64,000 bases of DNA from Chersky-840 sp963810195 (GCA_963810195.1 CAWEMO010000005.1:186001-250000); one strand, 5' to 3'; shown: positions 34,531 to 44,067, counted from the first letter of the stretch. Translations and numbers: made by a program. Notes: generated by a model from the sequence alone, not told the origin.

Positions 34531-35493
34531 TCAGCCGATGTGGTCGGCGGGGACGGTGCCCAGCTTGCCGTGCTGGAAGTCGTCGAGCGCCTGGACGATC
34601 TCGGCGCGCGTGTTCATGACGAAGGGCCCGTAGGTCACGACGGGCTCGCCGATGGGCCTGCCACCGAGCACGAGCACGTCGAGCTCGGGCGAACGCGACT
34701 CCTGGCGGTCGCGTGCGGAGATCACGATGGTGTCGCCGGGGCCGAAGACGGCCAGCTGTCCCATGCGCACCGGACGCCCCTCGCTCCCGACCGCGCCTTC
34801 CCCGGCGAGCACGTAGAGCAACGCGTTGTGGTCGCGCGCCCAGGGCAGGGTCACGCGCGCCCCGGGGCTCACCGTGAGGTGCGCCATGGCCATCGGCGTG
34901 TGGGTCACGCCCGGCCCGGCGTGCCCGGCCACCTCGCCGGCGATCACGCGCACCAGCGCGCCGCCGTCGGGCGACGCCACGAGCGCCACCTTCCCCGCGC
35001 CGATGTCCTGGTAGCGGGGGGCCACCCACTTGTCACGCGACGGGAGGTTGACCCACAGCTGGATGCCGTGGAAGAGCCCCCCCGACGCCACGAGCGCCTC
35101 GGGCGGGCGCTCGATGTGGAGGATGCCGGCGCCCGCGGTCATCCACTGGGTGTCGCCGTTGGTGATGAGGCCCCCGCCGCCGGTGGAGTCCTGGTGCTGG
35201 AAGGTGCCGTCGATCATGTACGTCACGGTCTCGAAGCCCCGGTGCGGGTGCCACGCCGTGCCCCGGGGCTCGCCCGGCCCGTACTCGACCTCACCCATCT
35301 GGTCCATGTGCACGAACGGGTCGAGCTGGGCGAGGTCCACCCCGGCGAAGGCGCGCCGCACCGGGAACCCCTCGCCCTCGTACCCCGACGGCGCGTCGGT
35401 CACCGCCAGCACCGGTCGCTCCTCGACGGTGGCGGGATCGCGGACCGCCAGGCGGGGCAGGGAGAGGATGTCTTCGACGGTCACTGCTGGCAT
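34531..35493 (-). CDS. pirin family protein
   Basis: 320 aa bicupin. The N-terminal cupin carries the metal site HPHRGFETVTYMIDG, with further ligands in GGGLITNGDTQWMTAGAGIL then HIE. The C-terminal cupin has LPWARDHNALLYVLAGEG. Bacterial pirins of this type bind iron and some are quercetin 2,3-dioxygenases; others regulate metabolic enzymes. ATG 35493 is preceded by GAGGAG at good spacing. It is convergent with bcp across the repeat array. Confidence 0.93.
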   Translation of the reverse strand: MPAVTVEDILSLPRLAVRDPATVEERPVLAVTDAPSGYEGEGFPVRRAFAGVDLAQLDPFVHMDQMGEVEYGPGEPRGTAWHPHRGFETVTYMIDGTFQHQDSTGGGGLITNGDTQWMTAGAGILHIERPPEALVASGGLFHGIQLWVNLPSRDKWVAPRYQDIGAGKVALVASPDGGALVRVIAGEVAGHAGPGVTHTPMAMAHLTVSPGARVTLPWARDHNALLYVLAGEGAVGSEGRPVRMGQLAVFGPGDTIVISARDRQESRSPELDVLVLGGRPIGEPVVTYGPFVMNTRAEIVQALDDFQHGKLGTVPADHIG

Positions 35494-35580
35494 GGCGCAG
35501 CTCCTCGGGTCTCGGTGGGGCTCATGGGGTGGGCAACACTATTTGCGGACGCAACATTCCCGGCGGGTCGCCGGGCTGCG

Positions 35581-36390
35581 TCACCGGGGCGGGGCCGGGA
35601 CCGGGGCCGGGAGAGGCACCTCGTCCCCGGGGCCGAAGCGCGCCCGGCGGTCGGCGTCGAGGACCCACACCGCCCCTGAGCCCTGGACCTGCCAGCGCCC
35701 GGACGCCGCCACCAGGGCGGTCTCCTCCTCGATGCCGACGAGGCTGGTTCCCACCGGGTGCCACGAGGCGAACCATTCCAGGGCCCCGGGCCGAAGCCGT
35801 TCCATCTGGTCGAAGTGGGGGATGACCGACAGGCCCTCGACCAGGCCGAGCCCGTTGGCGACTCGGGGACGCTCCGGTGCCCGCCGTGGTGCACCTCCGG
35901 TGGGGCGGAGATTGTCCGGAGCGCCCGAGGTGAGTGCCATCGCGCCAGCTGAGCATCCACCGAGCGCCGCCCCCTCCTGCCATGCCGCCACGATGGCGAG
36001 CCACAGCGCGCTGTGGCGCAGGGTGTCGGACAGATGGTGGGGGTCGCCCCCCGACAGGTACACGAGCCCCGCGCCCTGCACCAGCGCGGCGGTGGCGGGG
36101 TCCTCGGCGTCCCGGCGTGTGCGCACGTCGAGGGGCACCGGCTCGATCCCCATCGACTCGTAGTGCCGGCGCCCCAGCTCGAGCCAGTACGCCACGCGCT
36201 CGTCACCTTCTCGTGCCGCCGCGGTGGGCACGATGACGGCTCGGGGAGGCCGCCCCTCGAGGAGCCCGGCGTCCACCGGCGTCATGGCGTCGAGGAATTC
36301 CCCGCTGCCCACCAGGGCCACCGGCCCCGGCGTGGCCGTTGGCGAGGCCGCCGTCCCACCTGTCTCCTCACCCGGCCCCGTGCGCGCCAT
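35581..36390 (-). CDS. peptidase S51 / cyanophycinase-like hydrolase
   Basis: 270 codons from ATG 36390. It opens with GPVALVGSGEFLDAM, followed by IVPTAAA. The serine nucleophile motif is ALGGCSAGAMAL (G-x-S-A-G), with LVYLSGGDPHHLSDTLR before it; VIPHFDQM supplies a likely histidine. This is the class I glutamine amidotransferase-like S51 family (aspartyl dipeptidase, cyanophycinase). Substrate unclear. A longer frame to 36480 runs through a 28-bp repeat and is probably not coding. It is leaderless, hence cytoplasmic. Confidence 0.82.
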   Translation of the reverse strand: MARTGPGEETGGTAASPTATPGPVALVGSGEFLDAMTPVDAGLLEGRPPRAVIVPTAAAREGDERVAYWLELGRRHYESMGIEPVPLDVRTRRDAEDPATAALVQGAGLVYLSGGDPHHLSDTLRHSALWLAIVAAWQEGAALGGCSAGAMALTSGAPDNLRPTGGAPRRAPERPRVANGLGLVEGLSVIPHFDQMERLRPGALEWFASWHPVGTSLVGIEEETALVAASGRWQVQGSGAVWVLDADRRARFGPGDEVPLPAPVPAPPR

Positions 36391-36423
36391 CGAATGCACG
36401 GTACCTGCCGTGTGCGCCGGGCA

Positions 36424-36486
36424 CGCCGTGCACCGCCCTGTACGAAGGGCGCGCCGTGCACCGCCCTGTACGACGGGCACGCCGTG
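36424..36486. repeat. 28-bp tandem repeat, 2.2 copies
   Basis: CGCCGTGCACCGCCCTGTAC followed by GAAGGGCG or GACGGGCA, units at 36424-36451 and 36452-36479, with a partial third. It lies between the S51-like gene and the membrane protein gene, both on the minus strand. Confidence 0.85.
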
Positions 36487-36510
36487 CCGGCTGCTGGACG
36501 AGGCGGGTCG

Positions 36511-37197
36511 TCAGGCGGAGACGGGCTCGGCTTGGTCGGGGGTGAGGGCGCCGCTGAAACGGACGGTGAGCCCCGCACCGCGCATGATGCGGACGAACCA
36601 CAGCGTCGACAGGGTGATCCCGCCCACCGTGAGCACCGCCGAGACGAGGGAGCGCTCCAGGACGAAGGTGCGCACCGACGACTCCAGCAGGAGCCACATG
36701 ATGAACCCGGCCTGGGTGGCGAGGACGACGAACCACAGCAGCGACAGCCGCAGGAAGAAGCGGCGCACGAACGGCCGGGCGAACATCTCGGGGTCGAGGG
36801 GGCAGAAGTCGTGCGCCAGGCGCTCGATGATGGGGCGTCGGGCGGCCGCGGTGACGAGGAACAGCAGTGCCACGAGGAAGGTGCTCGCGGTGGGTTGGAC
36901 GAAATACAGGAAGGCGCTCCCCGTGACGTAGGCCACGACCGTCCGGGCGCTCACGAGGACCACGCTCAACACGAGAACGGCCGGCACCTTGTGCCCGCGC
37001 ACCAGCCGGCGCACGAGCGCCAGCACCGACCACGCCAGGGCCGCGATCGAGCGCGCCGCGGAAGCCGTCGAGCAACAGCACGAGGTAGAAGAGCGCGCCG
37101 GGCACGATCGTGGAGTCGAGCAGGGGTGGAAGGGCGTGGCGTACGACGGCGCGCGGAGACGGCAACCGGAGGATGTCTTCCCCCCCGTCGCTTGCAT
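36511..37197 (-). pseudogene. VC0807-like integral membrane protein with frameshift
   Basis: The main frame (36511 to about 37050) encodes five or so membrane segments, with RRPIIERLAHDFCPLDPE in the middle, typical of VC0807-like proteins of unknown function. The expected N-terminus (RLPSPRAVVRHALPPLLDST, VPGALFYLVLLLDGFRGA) is in a second frame. One surplus base at about 37048-37056 (GGCGCGCTCG) rejoins them. The start is unclear: ATG 37197 lies in the wrong frame relative to the N-terminal part and just before a run of seven G (minus strand), where a further slip could repair it; a TTG inside the other frame is an alternative. Confidence 0.65.
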
Positions 37198-37512
37198 CCC
37201 CGCTGACGCCGGCCTCTGCCCCCGCGGCGGCCCGGTAGCAACTTCCCCCCTGATCCCAACAGGGTATCAACGGCCCTATTCGCGCGGTACAGGGACGGCG
37301 CAATTACTTTTGGTCGTTTCGAGTGATTCTGGGTGCTCCGGGGTCACGGATACGCACGTAACCTCCCTGATCCCACGCACAGTCGCCGTTAAGTCACCAC
37401 ACTTGGTGATATCCGTTGTGGGACCCGAGTGCTCAAGGTGGTCAAAACCAGCGCCGATAGTGGTCAGTGAGCCACGAGAGACGTGGCTCGTTGCATTTCA
37501 CCACTAGGAGTC
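37198..37512. other. intergenic region with inverted repeats before GH26-like gene
   Basis: It separates divergent genes. TCACCA-CACT-TGGTGA (37394-37409) is a perfect dyad and may be an operator. A nested structure precedes the next start: outer stem TAGTGGT (37458-37464)/ACCACTA (37500-37506) enclosing hairpin GAGCCACG (37469-37476)/CGTGGCTC (37482-37489). The outer stem touches the AGGAG (37506-37510) ribosome binding site. Confidence 0.5.
37458..37506 (+). promoter_or_regulatory. nested hairpin overlapping the ribosome binding site of the GH26-like gene
   Basis: A 7-bp outer and 8-bp inner perfect stem lie directly before AGGAG-TC-ATG at 37513. If folded in the mRNA, it would partly hold the ribosome binding site and could modulate translation or stabilise the message. 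Structure is observed by pairing; function is inference. Confidence 0.5.
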
Positions 37513-38733
37513 ATGCGGGGCATCGGGGGCGGGCACTTCATCGGGTTGCCCAAGGAGATCGTGGTCGCCATGCTCGTCGTGGCGTTGACGGTCACCGTCG
37601 CCATCGACCTGACCGGATCACCGCGCCCGCCGGTGGCCGCCGCCACCGTCCCCGTCACGGTCCCATCCACCACCGTGCCCGTCACCGTCCCACCCACCAC
37701 CGCGGCGCCCGTCACCGTCCCACCCACCACCGCGGCGCCCGCACCACCGGTCACGAGCAACGTCGTGGCCAGGACCCCGGCGCCGAAGCCCGTCAAGCCG
37801 GCACCGGTGGCGGCCCAGGTCACGGCGCGCACTGCACGGTCGGTCCCCTTCGGGGTGTACGTGGGATCGGGGGACCCCTCCGGGGTGGCGAGCTTCGCGG
37901 CTGCCACGGGGACGCATCCCGCCTACGCCTCGGACTACCTGCCCACCGACCAAGGATGGGCGGGGATCTCCGACGACAGCACCGTGTCGTGGATCACGAG
38001 CCAGTGGCGCGGGAGTGGCTACACCGTCGTGTTGGGCGTCCCCATCATCCCCACCGACGCACAGGGCAATGCGCAGGGGACGCTGGCGGCGGGAGCGGCG
38101 GGCCAGTACGACTCCTACTACGTCACGCTCGCCGACTCGCTCGTCTCGGGCGGCCAGCCGAACGCGGTGCTGCGCCTCGGGTGGGAGTTCACCGGCAACT
38201 GGTACCCGTGGGAGGTGACCGACGCCACCGACGCGGCGAACTTCGCCGCGTACTTCCGCAACATCGTCACTTCGATGCGCTCGGTGCCCGGCCAATCGTT
38301 CAAGTTCGTATGGAACCCCAACGCGGGGAACTCCTTCGGAAACGCGTACACACCCGCGCAGGCGTATCCCGGCAGCGCGTACGTCGACTACGTCGGCATC
38401 GACGTGTACGACGAAGGTTGGTCGACACCGCCGACGCCGCAGAGCGCGTGGGCCAACCAGCTGACGCAGTCGTGGGGCCTCGACTGGCTGGCCGGATTCG
38501 CAGCCGTGCAAGGCCGGCCCATGGTGATCCCGGAATGGGGAATCGGGACGACGAGTGACGGTCACGGCATGGGAGACGACCCGTATTTCGTCACACAGTT
38601 CGCGAACTGGATCGCGCAGAACGACGTGGCGTGGACGAGCTACTTCAACTACGACACGTCCGACGCTGCGCACGATCTGCTCGACGCACAGTTTCCTTCG
38701 TCGCTGACGGCGTTCCAAGCCGCGTTCGGATGA
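37513..38733 (+). CDS. GH26-like secreted/membrane-anchored glycosidase
   Basis: 406 aa. An N-terminal signal-anchor (VVAMLVVALTVTVAIDL) precedes a Pro/Thr/Val linker encoded by a 30-bp repeat. The rest is a (beta/alpha)8-like domain resembling GH26: FGVYVGSGDPSGVASFAAAT, VLRLGWEFTGNWYPW (acid/base Glu), FKFVWNPNAGNS, VDYVGIDVYDEGW, and MVIPEWGIG (nucleophile Glu). GH26 members cut beta-mannan or related glycans. Typical H-E at the acid/base reads W-E. It has AGGAG two bases before ATG. Two paralogues are in the window, so these may tailor the organism's own exopolysaccharide (inference). Confidence 0.82.
   Translation: MRGIGGGHFIGLPKEIVVAMLVVALTVTVAIDLTGSPRPPVAAATVPVTVPSTTVPVTVPPTTAAPVTVPPTTAAPAPPVTSNVVARTPAPKPVKPAPVAAQVTARTARSVPFGVYVGSGDPSGVASFAAATGTHPAYASDYLPTDQGWAGISDDSTVSWITSQWRGSGYTVVLGVPIIPTDAQGNAQGTLAAGAAGQYDSYYVTLADSLVSGGQPNAVLRLGWEFTGNWYPWEVTDATDAANFAAYFRNIVTSMRSVPGQSFKFVWNPNAGNSFGNAYTPAQAYPGSAYVDYVGIDVYDEGWSTPPTPQSAWANQLTQSWGLDWLAGFAAVQGRPMVIPEWGIGTTSDGHGMGDDPYFVTQFANWIAQNDVAWTSYFNYDTSDAAHDLLDAQFPSSLTAFQAAFG
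37636..37740 (+). repeat. 30-bp in-frame repeat in GH26-like linker
   Basis: About three units of CCCGTCACCGTCCCACCCAC-CACCGCGGCG encode PVTVPPTTAA repeats, keeping the frame. It forms a flexible Pro/Thr linker between membrane anchor and catalytic domain. Confidence 0.8.
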
Positions 38734-38998
38734 TGGCCTCATGGATCGTTGCGTTGCCCTTGTCAAAGGTGGGTCCACAGCGAGCCGATAACCAAGGTGA
38801 GGGATCGCACAGCGTCATCGTGTGATCCGGGGCAGTACACGAGACACCAGCACGGAAGAGAAAACAACCAGGGAGAAATGCAGGCCCTCCTGAGGGAGGG
38901 AACGCACAGCGGGCCGGGTTGTCGAATCGGCGGGGAGGCAAGACCGAACATGGCCTGGCCTCACGCGCCCGTTTTGCATCCGGTGTCGGGGGGGAATC

Positions 38999-40450
38999 GT
39001 GAACAAGGCAATTTCGACGCAACTGTTTCGTTTGACCGCTCGCGGCGGTGACATGGCGCGACCGGTGGTCCGACTACCTCGGGCAGTGACAGGCACATTG
39101 CTGTGCCTGATGCTCGTGGTCGCCTCGATCGGCGGCCTCTTCGTAGCCGAAGGCGCTCTGGCGAGCTCGGGGGCGTCGACGGCGCCGCTGCTCGGCCTGT
39201 GGGTGAACGGCACGGGATCCGCGTCGCAGCTTGGCGTCACGCAGCAGGTATGGAGCGACTACGTGGGCGGGTCCAACTCACTGGGCCAGACGGCATGCGC
39301 GTCGTACTCGCCACCGTCGATCCCGTCGGGCGGCACTCTCATGCTCGGTGTCGGCGCGTGCACTGAGGCGCAGTCCGAGTCCATCGCCGACAGCCTCGTC
39401 GCGGCGGGGCAGTCACACGCCATCATCCGCGTCATGTGGGAGTTCAACAACGATCTGTCGGGCTGGTTCCAGAACTGGAACCAACTCACGTTCCCCACCG
39501 CGGCCAGCTACATCAGCGCCTTCGACACCGTCGTGGCAGGGTTCCGGGCCGTGAGCCCCAACTTCCAGATCATGTGGAACCCCAATGGCGGCACGGGGAA
39601 CACCAACGGCGTGTCGTGGCAGAGCGAATACCCCGGCAACTCCGAGGTGAACATCATCGGCGTCGACCAGTACGACTACTCGGGGTACGCGGCGAACATC
39701 GACGCGGCTGTGTCCTTCGCTCAGACGCAGGGACTCCCCGTGGCCATCCCCGAGTGGGGGCTCAACGGGTCCGACGACCCCTCGTTCATCAACGGGGTGG
39801 CCGCCATCGTGAACAACCCGGCCAACGACTTCGACCTGCAGGCGTACTTCAGCTACGCCGGATCGATCGACTCCGACATCACGCAGTTCCCGCAGTCGGA
39901 GGCTGCGTACAAGGCCGACTTCGCCGGAACCGGCGCCAACCTCGCACCGCCGGTGACCACCACCACGGCGCCGCCGGTGACCACCACCACGGCGCCGCCG
40001 GTGACCACCACCACGGCGCCGCACGTGACCACCACCACGGCGCCGCACGTGACCACCACCACGGCGCCGCCGAAGGCCGTGGCGCCCACGACGACAACCA
40101 CCGCTCCGGCGGTCGTGGCTGTGGTGACCGGCACCCCGGTGGCCCCGTCGGGCCTCAAGGCATCGGTGAGCGGGAGCACGGTGACCCTCTCGTGGACCAA
40201 CGGGGCGGGCACGTTCGGAGACGACGTGTTCCGCGACGGCCAGGAGATCGCATGGCCGGGGTGGCCCGAGCCGGCGGTGACGACATACCAGGACACCGGC
40301 GTGTCGGCCGGCTCCCACACCTACTATGTGGCGGCCTACAACTCGTCGGGCGTGGGGCCCGGGAGCACGTCCGTGACGGTCACCGTGACCGCGGCGACGG
40401 GCACCACCACCACGCGGCCCACCACGACCGGGCGCCGGCACTCTCGCTGA
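38999..40450 (+). CDS. GH26-like secreted protein with Thr-rich repeats and FN3 domain
   Basis: 483 aa. The signal sequence has its hydrophobic core at TLLCLMLVVASIGGLFVAEG. The catalytic-like domain (about 60-300) has IIRVMWEFNND (acid/base Glu), FQIMWNPNGG, VNIIGVDQYDYSG and VAIPEWGLNG (nucleophile Glu). A PPVTTTTA repeat linker follows (five units), then a fibronectin type III-like domain (APSGLKASVSGSTVTLSW ... TYYVAAYNSSG) and a basic Thr-rich tail. GTG 38999 is used; ATG 39053 is nearer the signal core. It is smaller than the first GH26-like domain and probably targets a related glycan. Confidence 0.82.
   Translation: MNKAISTQLFRLTARGGDMARPVVRLPRAVTGTLLCLMLVVASIGGLFVAEGALASSGASTAPLLGLWVNGTGSASQLGVTQQVWSDYVGGSNSLGQTACASYSPPSIPSGGTLMLGVGACTEAQSESIADSLVAAGQSHAIIRVMWEFNNDLSGWFQNWNQLTFPTAASYISAFDTVVAGFRAVSPNFQIMWNPNGGTGNTNGVSWQSEYPGNSEVNIIGVDQYDYSGYAANIDAAVSFAQTQGLPVAIPEWGLNGSDDPSFINGVAAIVNNPANDFDLQAYFSYAGSIDSDITQFPQSEAAYKADFAGTGANLAPPVTTTTAPPVTTTTAPPVTTTTAPHVTTTTAPHVTTTTAPPKAVAPTTTTTAPAVVAVVTGTPVAPSGLKASVSGSTVTLSWTNGAGTFGDDVFRDGQEIAWPGWPEPAVTTYQDTGVSAGSHTYYVAAYNSSGVGPGSTSVTVTVTAATGTTTTRPTTTGRRHSR
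39950..40072 (+). repeat. 24-bp in-frame repeat (PPVTTTTA), five copies
   Basis: CCGCCGGTGACCACCACCAC-GGCG is repeated three times and then twice with CACGTG instead of CCGGTG. Each unit encodes eight residues of the linker between catalytic and FN3 domains. Confidence 0.9.
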
Positions 40451-40547
40451 TCGCCGGGGGCATGCCTGCGCCGGGAGAACCCGGTGCAGGCGGCCCCCGC
40501 GAACCGGAGGGGACCAGGCGGGAAACCGCAGGTAGGATCGGTGTTCT

Positions 40548-43500
40548 GTGAACCGCCCGAAGTCACCGAGCGCGGGGCGCCTGGCCGGGCTGTTCGCCCG
40601 GCGTGAGCCGGAGGACGGCGCCCCCAGCTGGGACGCGACGCCGGCGGACCCCACCGCCATCGTCCCCGACGACCACGGGCCCGAGGCCGACCGCCTCCTG
40701 CACCAGGCGCTCGGTCGTCACACCTTCCTGGGCGAGGCCGCCCTCGTCGTCGCCTGGGCGCTGTTCTCGTTCGTCGTCTTCCACTTCCTCACCGTCAACC
40801 GCACGTTGGCATGGCTCTTCGTCTTCGCCAGTGGGGTCATGGTCACCGTCATCCTGGTGTTCCGGCGCGTGGCCGAGCGCCGCATCCGTCTCGGTCTGCA
40901 CGACGCCGGGGTGGCACTGCGCTCCATCCAGTCGGTCACCGACCCCGGACTGTCGTTCCTTCCCCTCGACGAGCTGCTCGACGAGCTGCTCGCCCGGACC
41001 GGGCGGGTGGTGGGGGGCGACGTCGCCACCATCTTCCTCGTGACCGCGGACGGTTCCAGCCTCACCGTCCGGGCGTCGTACGGTCTGGACGCCAGCGTCA
41101 CCGAGGGCCTCGAGGTCCGCGTGGGCGAGGGGGTCGTGGGCGAGGTGGCGTCGCGGGCGCAGGCGGTGATCGTCAACGACGTCAGGGAGGCGACGCAGGC
41201 CGCGCCCCTCCTGCACCAGCGGGTGTCCTCGCTCGTGGCGGCCCCGCTGCTCGTCGGCGGCACCGTCATCGGGGTCGTGCAGGTCGGCACCCGCGTCCGG
41301 CACCGTTTCCAGGACCGCGATCTCCAGCTGCTCCAGCTCGTGGCCGACCGTTCCGCCGCGTCCATCGAGCGGGCCCGGCTCGACGAGGCCGAGCGCCGGA
41401 GCCGCCTGGGGGCCGAGCACGCCCGCCAGCACGTCGCCATCCTGGCCCGAGCCAGCGACGTGCTGGCCACCGCGCTGGAATCCTACGACGAGGCCATGGT
41501 GCGGCTCGTCGAGGTGGTCGTGCCGGCCTTCGCCGACTTCTTCGCCGTCGACGTCGTCGACGAGAAGGGCATGCTGCGCAGGGTGGCCGACGGTGCCGAG
41601 GGGCCGTGGGACACGAGCCTCATGCGCCACCCGCACCCCGACGGGGAGGCGCTGGTGCGACGGGTGCTCGCCAACGGCCGGCCCGAGGTCGTCATCCGCA
41701 CCAGGCGCCAGGGCCCGCCGCACGGGGGAGAGCCCGCTCCCCCCGGCGGCTACCGCGAGACCGACACCGACTCGGGGATCGAGTCGATGCTGGTCGTCCC
41801 CGTGCACCTGCGCGGCCTGTCGTTCGGCGCGCTGAGCTTCGTCACCGGGGTGGGCCGGCGTGGGTACCGTCGCTCGGACCTCGAGACCGCCGCCGGCCTG
41901 GCCGAGCGGGTCGCCATCGCCATCGAGCGCGTCCTGCTGTGGGGCGAGAGCCGCCAAGCCGAGCAGGCGGCCACGCGTCACGCAGCCCAGTTGCGCCGTC
42001 TCATGGAGGCTGCGCTCGCCGTCAACGCGCCGCTCGCCGAGCCGCAGGTGCTGCGCGTGCTGTCCGAGCATGCCCGGCGCGTCCTCGACGCCGAGCAGGC
42101 GGTGGTCCTGGTGCTCCCCGCCGGCGAGGCCCCCTCCATCGAGGGCCCTTCGTGGGCCGGGGAGTCGGGTGCCGAGGTGGAGGTGAGCGCGCCGGCCGGG
42201 CTGCCCGATGCGGTGTCCCGGGTGGTCCACGCCGCGGGCAGGCTCGTCGCCGCCGCGAACCGGCCCCTGCGCGACGCCGGTGCGCCCGAAGGCGGCGCCG
42301 ATCCTGCCGCCATGGCGCTCGCTCTGTCGGAGTCTCGCGGCGTGCCCTGGATGGCGGTCCCGCTCGTGGACTCCACGGCCACCCGCAACAGGGTCATCGT
42401 GGTGCTCGGCCGGGGGCGGTCGTTCAATGCCGAGGACGAGTCGGTCCTCGTCCTCCTGGCCCAGATGGCGACGGTGGCCCTCGACAACGCCCGCCTCTAC
42501 CAGGCGGTGCAGGGCAACGAGCAGCGGCTCCAGGCCGTGGTCGAATCCTCGCCGCTGGCCATCGCCGAGCTCGACCTCCAGGGCGTGGCCCGGTGGTGGA
42601 ACGGTGCGGCGGGCTCGTTGCTGGGCTGGGACGATCCCCCCGCCGTCGCCTCGCACAGCGCGCTGCGCATCCCTGCCGCCGACGAGGCCGCCGCCGCGGC
42701 GCTGTCCCGACTGTGGGACCGGACCAGGCACGGAGAGGCGACGGTGGGCGTGCAGCTCGCGGCGGTCCGCGACAACGAGCTGCTGCAGCTGTCGGTGTCC
42801 ACCGCACCGCTGCTCGACCACGAAGGGTCGGTCACGGGGATCCTCGCCGTGGCCGAGGACGTCACCGAGCGCCAGCGCATGCTCGAGCAGTTCCAGCAGG
42901 CCGAGCGCCTCGGTGCCATGGCCCGCCTCGCCGGCGGTGTGGCGCATGACTTCAACAACCTTCTCACCGTGATCCTCGGCTGCAGCGAGATCCTCCTGCG
43001 GCGCATCGACGCTGCCGACCCGCTCGTCACCGAGGTGGAGGCGATCCAGCGCGCCGGGCATCGCGCCGCCGCGCTCACGAGCCAGCTGCTCGCCATCGGG
43101 CACCGCCAGGTCGGCCAACCCGGCGTGGTCGACCCCGACGGCATCGTGCGGGGCATGGAGCCCATGCTCGTCAGGGTGATGGGTGAGGACGTCCATCTCG
43201 AGATCGTCCCCCCCGACCCCGGGGGGCGCATCCTCGTCGACCCGACCGAGATCGAGCGCGCCGTGCTGAACCTGGCCATCAACGCCCGCGACGCCATGCC
43301 CAAAGGCGGACGCCTCGTGATCCGGACGCGCGTCGTGGGGGCCGACCTGCCCGTGCCGCAGCGCATCGTGGCCCTGGCCGTGTCCGACACCGGGACGGGC
43401 ATGGACGAAGAGACCGCCGAGCACTGCTTCGAGCCCTTCTACACCACCAAGGGGATGGCCAAGGGAACGGGGCTGGGCCTCGCCGCGGTGCACGCCATGG

Positions 43501-44066
43501 TGACCCAGGCCGGCGGCCAGGTGAGCCTGGACACCGCTCCGGGCCGGGGCACGACCATCACGCTGTGGTTCCCCGCCGTCGAGGCCGACGAGGCGGTCTT
43601 GGCGGAGCCGGTCCTCGAGGAGGACTCCGGCGGCGGGGACGAATTGGTGCTCGTCGTCGAAGACGAGGACGAGCTGCGCCGTCTGGCCGTGCGCGAGCTC
43701 GAAGAGCGCGGCTATCTCGTCCTGGCGGCGGCCAACGGTGTTGAGGCGTTGGCGGTGGCACACTCGCTCGAGCGTCCTGTCGATCTGCTTGTCACCGACG
43801 TCGTCATGCCCGAGATGAGCGGCGTCGAGCTCGCCGGCTCACTCGTCGGGCTTTGGCCCGCGTTGGCCGTGCTCTTCGTGTCCGGGCACCTCGACGAGGG
43901 GGCGATGGAACGCCATCCCCTCGACCCCGATGCCGACCTGCTGCCCAAGCCGTTCACGCCCGAACAGCTCGGTCGCCGGGCCCGTCGCGCCCTCGACCTC
44001 GCCGCCGCCAGGCGCAGGAGCGCCACGGTGCCGGGGCACCTGCGGGCCGAGGCGACCGGGGCCTGA
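40548..44066 (+). CDS. hybrid sensor histidine kinase (TM-GAF-GAF-GAF-PAS-HisKA-HATPase-REC)
   Basis: 1172 aa. Two N-terminal membrane helices (about 60-108) precede three GAF-type domains (about 130-280, 295-460, 485-655), a PAS domain (about 665-780), a dimerisation helix with GGVAHDFNNLL (H800), and an ATPase domain with N box AVLNLAINARDAM and G boxes DTGTGMD and GTGLGLAAVHAM. A C-terminal receiver has VTDVVMPEM (D1084) and FVSGH then PKPF. It resembles bacteriophytochrome-like/NtrB-type hybrid kinases without an obvious chromophore cysteine. It is convergent with an OmpR-type regulator one base away, though the REC domain suggests phosphorelay to another partner. Confidence 0.93.
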   Translation: MNRPKSPSAGRLAGLFARREPEDGAPSWDATPADPTAIVPDDHGPEADRLLHQALGRHTFLGEAALVVAWALFSFVVFHFLTVNRTLAWLFVFASGVMVTVILVFRRVAERRIRLGLHDAGVALRSIQSVTDPGLSFLPLDELLDELLARTGRVVGGDVATIFLVTADGSSLTVRASYGLDASVTEGLEVRVGEGVVGEVASRAQAVIVNDVREATQAAPLLHQRVSSLVAAPLLVGGTVIGVVQVGTRVRHRFQDRDLQLLQLVADRSAASIERARLDEAERRSRLGAEHARQHVAILARASDVLATALESYDEAMVRLVEVVVPAFADFFAVDVVDEKGMLRRVADGAEGPWDTSLMRHPHPDGEALVRRVLANGRPEVVIRTRRQGPPHGGEPAPPGGYRETDTDSGIESMLVVPVHLRGLSFGALSFVTGVGRRGYRRSDLETAAGLAERVAIAIERVLLWGESRQAEQAATRHAAQLRRLMEAALAVNAPLAEPQVLRVLSEHARRVLDAEQAVVLVLPAGEAPSIEGPSWAGESGAEVEVSAPAGLPDAVSRVVHAAGRLVAAANRPLRDAGAPEGGADPAAMALALSESRGVPWMAVPLVDSTATRNRVIVVLGRGRSFNAEDESVLVLLAQMATVALDNARLYQAVQGNEQRLQAVVESSPLAIAELDLQGVARWWNGAAGSLLGWDDPPAVASHSALRIPAADEAAAAALSRLWDRTRHGEATVGVQLAAVRDNELLQLSVSTAPLLDHEGSVTGILAVAEDVTERQRMLEQFQQAERLGAMARLAGGVAHDFNNLLTVILGCSEILLRRIDAADPLVTEVEAIQRAGHRAAALTSQLLAIGHRQVGQPGVVDPDGIVRGMEPMLVRVMGEDVHLEIVPPDPGGRILVDPTEIERAVLNLAINARDAMPKGGRLVIRTRVVGADLPVPQRIVALAVSDTGTGMDEETAEHCFEPFYTTKGMAKGTGLGLAAVHAMVTQAGGQVSLDTAPGRGTTITLWFPAVEADEAVLAEPVLEEDSGGGDELVLVVEDEDELRRLAVRELEERGYLVLAAANGVEALAVAHSLERPVDLLVTDVVMPEMSGVELAGSLVGLWPALAVLFVSGHLDEGAMERHPLDPDADLLPKPFTPEQLGRRARRALDLAAARRRSATVPGHLRAEATGA

Positions 44067-44067
44067 C

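Noticed and set aside
36391..36480. Extended N-terminus of the S51-like protein
   Set aside because: It would be encoded by the 28-bp repeat and has a Cys/Arg-rich composition unlike the rest; ATG 36390 is more likely.
38823..38990. Leader before the second GH26-like gene considered as a GEMM riboswitch
   Set aside because: GGGAACGCACAGC-like and GGCAAGACC segments are suggestive only; stems and the tetraloop receptor could not be paired convincingly.
40563..43763. A 1066-codon open frame on the minus strand across the hybrid kinase
   Set aside because: It is an antisense shadow of a clearly coded kinase; the protein shows no motifs and is dominated by Gly, His, Arg and Asp, a typical product of reverse reading GC-rich codons.
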